From NCBI GenBank assembly GCA_021613335.1, contig JAJTWR010000365.1:1144501-1208500 (forward strand): a DNA stretch of 64,000 nucleotides, written 5' to 3'. The notes beneath the pieces were generated by a model. It had not been told where the DNA came from. It ran no database searches and saw only the letters and a program-made list of their open reading frames with translations. This DNA is from Whitmania pigra. Taxonomy: Eukaryota; Annelida; Clitellata; Hirudinida; Haemopidae. Every line of letters starts with the position of its first letter. The stretch's first letter is position 1. Position numbers and translations under genes: made by a program. Shown one piece after another: positions 49,530-64,000 of this stretch.

Positions 49530-52500
49530 CTGACAGTGATTAAGATTTGATTTTCTTGAATTGTTTAAAATAATTGTTTAAAACGATGACAAATGCAATT
49601 TACAAAGAACCGAAAGCATATTTTATGCCTAAAAATTTACAAGTGAAATGTTTGTACTGTGTTTCATGTTTCTCCAGATTTCAAAACTGCCCTCCTTCGA
49701 GAAACTCAATACTTGTGGCTTCAAAGAAAATGGCTGACAATTTTTAAACTCCTTTTTACTTTCTCCTCGTTTGAGTAGAAAAAAATTAGGAAAACATTAG
49801 AATGATATCTCAATAACAATATGTTAAATTGACAATTAATCAATATGCTAATATTTGTCATAAGTCAGAGATTCGTTGATTGTTTCGTGAATAAATTGTT
49901 GATAATAAACAAGAAGCTATCAAATATTGATGCTGAAAAAATAACATTAAAATGCCAAAATGTGCGGCAGAAATATAAATTAATAACAAACGATGTAGTC
50001 AGATTGACAATTAATGATTGGCAATTTATAAATGTAATTCAATAAATAAACAAACAAAATCTGTTTATTACAACAACAATTCATTAAAATAAGTGATTAG
50101 GATAAAATATTTTCTTAATGTAACATCGTTATTATCATGATTTCTTATTTAATAAATTTAATATTTAATGCTTAAAAATAAAATCGTTCAAATCAATTCA
50201 GCCAACCTGAACGAACTCCTGGCAACAAAACAACAACAACAGCAACAACAACAACTGGCTGTTCAATCCGACCATGTTATGTCATTAATTAGGACAACGG
50301 CAACAACAACATCAACCGCAGGAAACTTGAAAACCACATAGTGACGACTTATCTACCGTAGGTAATGATGACTATGACTACGTTGACGATGACTATGATG
50401 ATGATGACGATGATGATGACGATGATGATGATGATTGTGAGGATGACGTCATCGTTGATGTAATCTTAATGGGGACGGATACAGAGCAAAATGTCAGTTG
50501 CAATTGAAGAGAGGTTCCCCTTTTATAGACGGCCAATTATCTCCTGCATACCTTATTCAGAGCATCAATCAACTCGTAATATTTTATGATAATTACTTAT
50601 TAATTGTTGTAATTTTTTTTATTACTGTTAATGACGGTATTATTATTATTATTTTTATTTTGTTATTATTATTATTAATGGTATTATTGTTATAATTTTT
50701 GTTTATTTTATCGACCTTTCATTGGTAGATTCAAAATTGAAAATGACAACATGCAATTAAATTATCAAAATTCCCAACAAATTTAAAGTTCTTAGTAAAC
50801 ATAAAACGAAGAACAAAAAGTGTCAACAAGGCTGCAACTCAAGACAACAGCAAGATCGTTCGAGACGGTAACAAGACAAAAAGCTCCTATCAGGTGTCGA
50901 ACTCACGAACTTTTAGGTCTCAAGTTGCTGTTCAATTCATCTTGATTTATTAACACATTCAATAATCCGATGAAACGTCAAAATCTTCAGTTTAGCTTTG
51001 GTTTATTTATCGATTCAATGATCAATTAAATTATTCACTAAACTTTCAATGTCACATGAAATCATCAACAGATGTCATTAAAAGTCAAAGTCAGTAGGAA
51101 ACGCTGTTCCTCCAAATATCTATTTTTAATGGCCGCCTCGGAGCTGAAACGGAAACAATGAAGTTTGCTTAAACGACTTCAAATTTTCCCATTTTTAAAT
51201 GTTGAATATCTAATTTTCAACAACTCCACACTTCCTTGTAAAGTTTAGTGACTAAAAATGTTTTCCAAATTTGCCCAATAAAAATTATAATATCATTAAA
51301 TAATAAGTACTTTTAATAATTAAAATTTATTAATTATATTGTAATAACTATTTTCGTCAAATTCGAAAATATTAAAAAAACATTAAACAATTCGCTCAAG
51401 AAATATGTTATAATGTTAATAAAATACTAATGTTAATATTATAATAATAGTAATAATAATAACAATAATGTTGTTAGGATTGTTGTTACAGTTTTTTGTT
51501 AATTCGTTGTTAGTGTTTATTAATCAGATTTTGAAAAATTATTTAATTATTATTATTATTTAATAATGATTAATTTTCCATGATAGGGAGGGTTGTCTTA
51601 CTAAAAGTAGTTTCCGATAAATATTTACGATCACTTTTCTAATCAAGCTTCACAGTTTAATAATGTTCAATTAGCGAATGAAAAGCTTACTTAATAAATG
51701 TCGATGATTGATATCACGACGAAGTCATTTTATAATTGCAAGGATCCCCCATAATTGTTGTCGTTGTTGTTGTCGTTGCTGCTGTTTACTAATTGTTGTT
51801 ATTTATAGTTAAGCCATTTCAATGTTTGTTACCGCCATGGCTTTCAACATAAAATACGCACAAACGGAAGAGAGTGTTGCTTTGTATTCGCAAATATCTT
51901 CCTTTGTTTGTGAAATTTAAACTTACTGCTACTTAATTACTACTTGATTACACAGCCAACGAACAACAAACAAGAGCGGCAACAACAAGCATAAACTGAC
52001 GACTACTCAAAATCTCCTCAAACCTAAATATTCTGAAAGACAACAAAATTAATAAAAAATATTAAGCTTAAATTAAAATTTAATCATTCCTGTTTAAAAG
52101 TTATATATTATAAATTAACAAGTGTTAATATTTGCATGTGTATGTAAAGTTTATATATTTAATGATTATAATAAATGGAGTGTAATTAACAATGTATTGG
52201 GTCTATCCTCTGAAATTATAATAGTCAATAATAAACAATAGTCAATCATGGTTTGAGTATCCATAATAAATTAATATTTACAATGTATGACCAAACATGC
52301 GATGGTAATGCGTTGAATTTCCTATTGGAGACGATGAAATAAAAATAATGATTATTAATATTAATTTACAGTAATTAGTAATCGATATTAATATTTTAAA
52401 CTACAAATCTGCCCGCATTAATTGTTCACGGAGAGAAAATGATCTGCAAGTTTCTGCTCTTTTTTGAATTTCTTCAGTGCATCTGAATTTTTGAAATTAA

Positions 52501-54940
52501 AAAATTTACAAAATGTTATCATTCCAAAGTGAGATAAAAATAATGCTTGAATGTATTTTGAGAATGACATTATTTTTTAATTAAAAAAAATTTAAATAGT
52601 GATAAATTAATCTAATTTTTAGTCCTTTGATTGCTTTCAAGCCAATAAAAATAATTTAAACAAAGAGAATTCACTTTTCTCTTTATATTTCCTAGCGTCA
52701 AATAGGCAAAATAAAAATAATCAAAAAGTAAAACCTGCTGCTGACTTTAACAGTTTTCCTGAAGTTTTAAATAATTCTCAGATTAAATCGAGATTTGGAC
52801 CTTCAGTTGAAAACAACTTCTAACCATTTTGTCATCCTTAGAAAAGCACATGTGAATCTAATTAACCTCATTTATTCGTATGCGAAATAAATTAATATAT
52901 TTTCAAATATTTAATATAGGGTAATAATAATTAATAATTATACGACAAATCTAAACACATTGTTATAACAAATGGCATAATAATAATAAACATTATTTTG
53001 GTTGTTTATTACAGGTACTTCCTGATGCATCGTTCGCTGCTTTCAATTGGATGCCTTGCAATTAAGTCGATGTTTATGTTATTATTCACAGTTACCGTTT
53101 TTGTGTGATTATGGTGAATTCCCTATTTATTAGTTTAATCATTAACCACTACTTGTAGTTACAAACTACAACAAAAGTTAAAATGATTAAAATGGTCATA
53201 ATCCATTCAATGCAGCCGCTCAGTTCCCAAGATTGCATTAGGACAAAATCTTTACAACCAATTAGATTTAAAATAGATTTTAATATAAGATTAATATTAA
53301 GTCCAAAAAGCAAGCGACGAGATATAGTCAAAGGTTTCATATGCGACGTTTATGTCAAGAAAGATTCCTTCCATCCTTCTGTTGTTATCCCTGGAGAACA
53401 TCGATCAAATCACAAACAAATGAATTCTTCCAAAGAACCAAGTTGTCCAATTTGACATCATTTTTTACTCAGCTGGAGTCAAAAACAGTTGCAAATGGAA
53501 GGTATTTTTAATTGATTACTTTATCACATTTTATATTGTTTAATCGATAAAAAAAAGTCTACAGCGGGACATGTTTTATTCTCTTGTTATTTAATTTAAA
53601 ACTAGTTAATCAATTTTAATTAAGCTAAATTTCATCGTTTTGACAACTTCGTATTTTCTAAATTTTCTTGCATGAACATTTTTAAATCTGCTGCTTCTGC
53701 GCATGATAGAAACCTAAAATATTTACAGGGACAGTTTGTTTTATTTTAAAGCACGAGTTATTTAAAATTATTTTTCACCAAAATCAATTTATTTCCAATC
53801 TTTATTCGAACCACTTCAGGCTATTTGGCTCCCATTGAGCACCAAGGTTGCATTAAAACTGTCTGAAATGTATCATAAACTATTTAGCTTGTAGAAGTTA
53901 TTAGTTATTAGTATCATTATTATTTTAAAATTTATATTTACAAGGTGTTGCAAATATTTTCAAAAATCAAAATTTCTTTCTGACACATCTCTTTAACTTA
54001 ACCTTCTGTTGGAACAAAAAAAACCCTAAAAGTTTCATCAGTTTTGAGGCTTCCTTGTCACCTTTTTGCCTTTGAAAACTTCTTCATGAAATAATGTTAA
54101 ATAATGGACTTTCTAAATTAACATCTGCATGATGTTCATGTTTAGAAAAATGATTTCAAACTTTAAACTAAAAGGAAAGTTATGTTCGGCTTCTTCAAAG
54201 TCAAACCGTGGAACTATTCCTCGGGCCATTGTTTTTATGTTTATTTTTTTTACGTCAGAAATAAAATAATTCGAATAAGCAACAAATATTGAATTCTATC
54301 TAATTAGTATAAGATCATTAAATATAATTGATTAAATTGCATTTGTTTAAGAATACTTTAACTTTTTTGACTGTAAAACCTCTGCTCAAAATATTGCAAT
54401 AAAAATTGTGCATTAATCAATTAATTAATTTTGCTTGTGTCTGCAAATGATTTTAGCGAGAGATAGGCATTTAAGAAATTCGTTCAGAAGTTGAAAAAAA
54501 GTCCATCAATTCAAATGTATGTTTTTTTTTTATATTGAACTGATTTCTCATAATTTTATTGAAAAAACTAAAAGTTAAAAACTTAAATGTTGGACCCCTA
54601 AATGTTACATCAACAGCAACGTGAATCATAATTGCCGTAGCTTCAACAAAATCAGCTAATACACTGTGTGTTTGGATTGTTTTGGCATTTCGAGGAAATG
54701 GGTTGAAATAATCATTTCTGGTTATTTGGCGCTTAACCCATTGCCGCTGAGTGGCAATATCAAGTTGCAATTTTGGCGCTAAAGGCAGATACGCAGTCTA
54801 CTTGCGCAAACTCATCAGCGCCTAAAATGCTTAAAGAGATCCTCAAAACCTCAACGAAGATGCATAAAGCCTGCTTCATTAAAGCTAAAAGCGAAATTTC
54901 AGTTCTACAGCGGGGGGGTTTTAACAAGTGAAGCGAAATT
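49530..54940. other. Long gene-poor stretch
   Basis: AT-rich DNA with short CAA repeats (50228-50255), GAT repeats (50365-50440) and scattered frames of 60-100 codons without motifs. A 28-codon frame with a strong Kozak context starts at 51829 (GCCGCCATGGCT). A 90-codon frame at 53183-53455 was considered and not accepted. Confidence 0.4.
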
Positions 54941-54948
54941 AGCGAAAG

Positions 54949-56517
54949 TCACATCATGGCACAAGAATCTGCCGGGATGGTCATATTCTCCCCATCGACA
55001 ACGGTTCCCTCAGAAGCAGAATACTTTCTGGAATCAGTTTGGTCGTTCTCATTTGCCCCTTCGACGCTTTTGAGCTCCTTGTTCCTCTCTGATGCTCTCT
55101 GGGTCAAGATGGCGTCCATCTTTCTGGCGTATTCCTGACAAGTTTCTTCGAAATCGAGTTGTTTCCCAACTGGAATTTTTATTTCGATTGTTTCCTCTTT
55201 TTCATTTACAATTTCGTTGGACAATTCTTCTGCAGGGCTGGCAAACTCATCTGCAATTGAGGATCTGGAGCTGAAATGGGGCTCTTCGTGCTCACAAATG
55301 GTGCTTAGAGATTTGGCCACGTCATCATGCTCTTCACTGACATCAGCAAACAATGTGGGTTGCTCGTATGGAACGTAATTTTGTGGCACAGAAAAGGATG
55401 CTGCTGTCCTCTCGGCGTCCATTTTCATCTCTAGTGATTCCAAAAAGTTCCTGAGCTCCTGAAGTTTTTCCCTTTGCGTGTTGAGCTTTTGCTGTTGATA
55501 CATTTGCGAATTGTTCTCGGCCAGATCGAGATGTTGTAGATTTGAGACGATGGCAACCGAGTTAAAATTGTCCAGTGACCTTGAGCCGGTTTGTTCATCG
55601 ATTTCCTGTGGCTCAGACTGAAGTGAAGTTTCCTCGCTGTCGTTAAACGAGGTTGTTGACACCGGTGACGGAGTGGTGGTTTGGATTTTATTTCTTACAG
55701 AACATGCAGTAACCGTCTCCACAATTCTGTCTGCACTGAGGTCGAGTGTCATCGGATCCCAGTAGAAGGAATCCTCGGGATTTCTCCAGAATTCGTTACG
55801 ACATCCGTTCAGTATGACGTTTCCCTTGATGCTTCGTGTGCCCACGACGTTCTCGAGATTCGTTTCCAAGAATTTGTTGCCGCATAAAAAGAAGCCGCAA
55901 GATCTTATCTGCTTTCGAATGGTCTGCGGCTTATACGTGAGACAGTGCAACTCCACATCGGAAAAGCTAAATAACTGTTCCCTGCTAATGAGGAACTCTG
56001 CCTCCTCTGGCAGTAATTGGTAATTACCCCCGACCAGCACCGGCAAATCTCTCCCTAGCAATTGGACCAACTGCACCAACTGCCTAAACAAGAGGCAGCA
56101 CTTTCTGACGCCATTATAGTTGAAATACGTCTCCCTGACGAACCACGAGAGAACGAAAAACTCTATCTGGGGATCTTCTTTTGATTTCATCCTGCAAACA
56201 ACATGTTTAACCTCTCCTTCGACCTTGTTTTGAGGAGACCAGACATGTTCCACAGCAGTAAACTTCTCAGAATCATAAAGTAGGAAGGCAGAAGGCTCTC
56301 CGATGAAATGAAAATTTTCTGGAAGTTCCACAGATTGAGGCTGAAATTGGGCAGCCTGGCCCAAGAAAATGTCACAATAGTCTAGCAGGGACCTAAGTAC
56401 TGCCGCAGATGTTCTAGAAGTTTCCCCGGGTTTGAATCTTCCTTCCATGCAATGGGAGATGATCCTCACTAGATCGCCTCGAATTTGTTCTTCTTTGACT
56501 TCCGATTTCAGATGCAT
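54949..56517 (-). CDS. Uncharacterised protein with EEP-like N-terminus, coiled coil and CaaX-type end
   Basis: A 522-codon frame without introns. Residues about 15-210 have the look of an exonuclease/endonuclease/phosphatase (DNase I-like) fold: AFLLYDSEKF at about 77-86 corresponds to the usual ILYDSxKF strand, FFVLSWFV at about 120-127 to the core strand before the catalytic loop, and LPVLVGGNYQ at about 158-167 to the VLxGDFN strand. The Asp of GDFN is Asn or Gly here, so catalysis is doubtful. Residues about 290-520 are Ser/Glu-rich and probably disordered, with a coiled-coil stretch (KLNTQREKLQELRNFLESLE) near 344-363. The last four residues, CAMM, fit a prenylation motif, suggesting membrane attachment. 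ATG at 56517 is the first Met after an in-frame stop. A gene is very likely; the fold call is moderate and the function unknown. Confidence 0.8.
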   Translation of the reverse strand: MHLKSEVKEEQIRGDLVRIISHCMEGRFKPGETSRTSAAVLRSLLDYCDIFLGQAAQFQPQSVELPENFHFIGEPSAFLLYDSEKFTAVEHVWSPQNKVEGEVKHVVCRMKSKEDPQIEFFVLSWFVRETYFNYNGVRKCCLLFRQLVQLVQLLGRDLPVLVGGNYQLLPEEAEFLISREQLFSFSDVELHCLTYKPQTIRKQIRSCGFFLCGNKFLETNLENVVGTRSIKGNVILNGCRNEFWRNPEDSFYWDPMTLDLSADRIVETVTACSVRNKIQTTTPSPVSTTSFNDSEETSLQSEPQEIDEQTGSRSLDNFNSVAIVSNLQHLDLAENNSQMYQQQKLNTQREKLQELRNFLESLEMKMDAERTAASFSVPQNYVPYEQPTLFADVSEEHDDVAKSLSTICEHEEPHFSSRSSIADEFASPAEELSNEIVNEKEETIEIKIPVGKQLDFEETCQEYARKMDAILTQRASERNKELKSVEGANENDQTDSRKYSASEGTVVDGENMTIPADSCAMM

Positions 56518-58600
56518 GGTCCCGATAAACGTCCTCAGTGAGTATCAGAAATAATAAATGCCTTGAATAAATAAACTTTAGTTACAAAACAAAACAGTTT
56601 AGCCCAGTAGCATTTGTAATGTACGCAAAACTTCTTGCTCGAGTAGCTTTTGCTAAAACTAATTTAAAAAATTAATAAGATGTAATATGATGGTTACAAA
56701 ACAAGGACGATTAATACAAGTAACTGCACCAACTCTTGCAATCCGAATAGCCACTTGATCAGCACCACTAGTGTAAGTGTTGAATGAAAGTGTTAGAAAT
56801 TGTCTCTAAGTAGAAAGAAGGAGATTTCTGCAGGATGGCTATCTAAAACTTTCAAATGAATAAATATCTGTGTAAGCTACAGCTACGTCAGTAGTATGAT
56901 TTAATGATTGCTACAGAATGTTTATTAAAAAGTAAAGTTATTATTAACATAATATTTGTGTAAACTCATCCAATCCAATCCAAGCGTCTTATTGGGTGAT
57001 AGGCACCAACATATTTCAAACCATTTCCTTTGCTGTTGCTGTTGTCGGTACAACTGCAATATTCAGTTTCAACTACACGAATACAACACTCGGATGAAGA
57101 TCCAACTTTACTATGACAGTCAAGACCAATAGTCGTTGAGAAAAGACATTTTTATTGCTAACATCACCTATTGGCCCACAGCTGCAGGTTAAGCACTCCA
57201 TATGTTTTATCGTGCAGGTGAGGCAGGTTCACCTGAAAAGTCTGAGCGCACCTGGTCTAAGCACACCCTTCCATCTGCCGACCAATTCGATAAATTTATT
57301 TAGATAGGCTCATTTTGCCAAGCGTGATTAAGCATTTCGAATCAAATAAATTAATAATATTAAGGAGCCCATTCCAAGTCTCAACCGATCTTGTTACATC
57401 AGCACAACTAAGTTTGAATGAATAATCTTTTTCATGAATAATTGACTCGATGCATTATGTGAATGAATACATGAATGAATGAATAAACAGTTGTCTAGGA
57501 TGCAAGAAAGATGTTACACGTGTGACCACAGCATTAGTTACTAATTTATCTGAATCACAAAGTAACATGTTTTTTTAGAATTTTTTTAAACCCGTATTTT
57601 ATTCATGATTTCTAAAAATTAAGGTGGAACACCATCTTTAATTTTTTTTTAAGTTATTAGCTCGTTTTTATTTAGTTATTTTATTTAGTTTTTAGCCAAT
57701 GCAGACTTTATGTAGCGTTTAAGCATCAACCTGTTCTTGGAGACGAGCTGCACACAATTTTAGCCAAAATGTAATATCAATATAAGTTTTAATATGTTAA
57801 AATATTTAGACATTTATTTTATTTTATTTTTTTATTTACCCGGTCGAAGGGTTGTTATTGAAGCATTAAACAACCGGTAACGCAAAACTAAATACGAGCG
57901 AGAAACAAGTAAGGTTGATAGAAAATTGGGTAGAAAAACAATTGCTTTAAAATTTTGTAAAGTAAATGTCAAATATTAACGATATAAATCGAGAAAAGAA
58001 TCTTGACTTTCGACTTAAGATTTTACGTAATCTACATTAACAATCGCATGCGGGGACATCGCTTTAAGTTACGCGCCAAGTGCTCGGCTAATAGCATTAA
58101 AAATGTTTTTTAGAATGGAATTGTTGCTTTCTGAAACTTCCTACCAGACGAGTCTGTCGGCAAGTCAAGAATCTTAAGTCTAGTCAAATACTGTGTTATA
58201 ATAATAATAATAATGTTGGTATCGAATGCTCCTTAATGGAGAAGATCCTTGTCATTGGAAATGCCACATGACTGGATTTTCTGCAAAAGTCTGGGGTGAT
58301 AAACAGGGTTAAATACTTTTTAGAAGTCGAAAAAAAATAACATCTGAGATTTTCCTGATGTACGGCAGTTTCAATCATGGATGCATTCAAGAAGGTTTGT
58401 GCATGTTCATTTGGTTCAGAAGAAACGGTTGTATTGCTGATTTTTTGTGAGATTTTTAGTTCCGTATTTTAGTTAGATTTTTTGTTTATTGTCGAAAATT
58501 TTTTGGCAAAACCGCAACTGCGATTATAGACATTAGAGCGATTTTTCTCGCATCATTTGTTTTTTGTTGTTCTTAGATTTAAATAAGTAGCATAGAATTA
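56518..58600. other. No gene recognised
   Basis: Intergenic AT-rich DNA. Simple A/T runs around 57590-57840. No exon chain was found on either strand. Confidence 0.4.
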
Positions 58601-58601
58601 T

Positions 58602-58603
58602 GC

Positions 58604-58686
<83 letters not shown>

Positions 58687-58723
58687 TAATAATAATAATA
58701 ATAATAACAATAATAATAATTAC

Positions 58724-58812
<89 letters not shown>

Positions 58813-58853
58813 TAATAATAATAATAATATAATAATAATAATAACAATAAATT
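58602..58853. repeat. (TAA)n microsatellite
   Basis: About 250 bp of TAA repeats with ACAATA variants, between the EEP-like gene and the secreted-protein gene. Confidence 0.95.
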
Positions 58854-59166
58854 TAATAATTGGTAAGATGTAAGAGTTAATGTAGAGTGCATTAAAAAAG
58901 GTTGGACCCAAAAAAAAACACTTTGGACAAAATTACTGTTTATGGACAAACAAAAAGTTGCGTTTTAATCAACATGGTCCGTAGTAATACGTACTTTTGA
59001 ATTACGTCATTTAGTTCTGAATGCTGAAAAGCTTAAATACTACAATCTTTCAAATGCTTAAGTGTTTAAGCATTTAATAATCAACGATAATGTATTATCT
59101 GAAATTGCATTTGTTGTTAATTTAACAGTTTGTAATTGTATTTTGGTTATTTGCGGGATCAGAGCC

Positions 59167-64000
<4,834 letters not shown>

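Noticed and set aside
51829..51915. 28-codon frame with a strong Kozak context (GCCGCCATGGCT)
   Set aside because: Very short, no signal or domain, and no splice donor that extends it into another exon.
53183..53455. Plus-strand frame, and a minus-strand reading with FLDINVAYETFD resembling a reverse-transcriptase motif
   Set aside because: Only one weak block; no YxDD box or other RT motif nearby and stops on both sides.

Overview
The window is animal genomic DNA: AT-rich, intron-containing, very rich in simple repeats, with a nuclear tRNA gene and several classes of eukaryotic transposon. I found six protein genes by joining exons at GT/AG sites with matching phase: a cytosolic tyrosyl-tRNA synthetase, a Tom7-like mitochondrial import subunit, a class B1 (parathyroid-hormone-receptor-like) GPCR with twelve located coding exons, an uninterrupted gene with an exonuclease/endonuclease/phosphatase-like N-terminus, and two incomplete genes for secreted or surface proteins, one cut by each window edge. 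The receptor shows a bilaterian-type exon pattern. An invertebrate, perhaps a lophotrochozoan such as an annelid, is my best guess; the taxon is inference.

Layout. 1-935 (+) is the 3' end of a surface-protein gene with a GPI-type tail. 1.98-4.44 kb holds a degenerate tandem repeat. 4.53-7.41 kb (+) is the tyrosyl-tRNA synthetase, whose frame stops after the catalytic and anticodon-binding part. 8.89-9.12 kb (-) carries two Tom7 exons. 9.5-11.2 kb holds a hAT transposase remnant and a LINE 3' fragment. 11.66-27.17 kb (-) is the GPCR; its introns contain a broken pogo-type transposase, a hAT-type MITE, a tRNA-Ser(UGA) gene, a minisatellite hit by a LINE and an interspersed repeat. 28-42 kb is mostly simple repeats, LINE debris and two copies of a fold-back transposon with arrayed terminal repeats. 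42.54-46.44 kb (-) is a nearly complete R2-like retrotransposon embedded in a (TAA)n tract. 47-54.9 kb has no recognised gene. 54.95-56.52 kb (-) is the EEP-like gene. From 59.17 kb (+) a secreted-protein gene starts and leaves the window; its fourth located intron partition (59.82-63.10 kb) carries a decayed R4/Dong-like retrotransposon next to (TAA)n.

How parts relate. The host genes are separate housekeeping, signalling or surface functions; there is no operon-like organisation. The strongest cross-feature pattern is among mobile elements: two endonuclease-bearing LINEs of different families both lie in (TAA)n tracts in the same orientation relative to the repeat. I see no CRISPR array, rRNA or prokaryotic defence system. 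All homology calls come from remembered family motifs, not from database searches.
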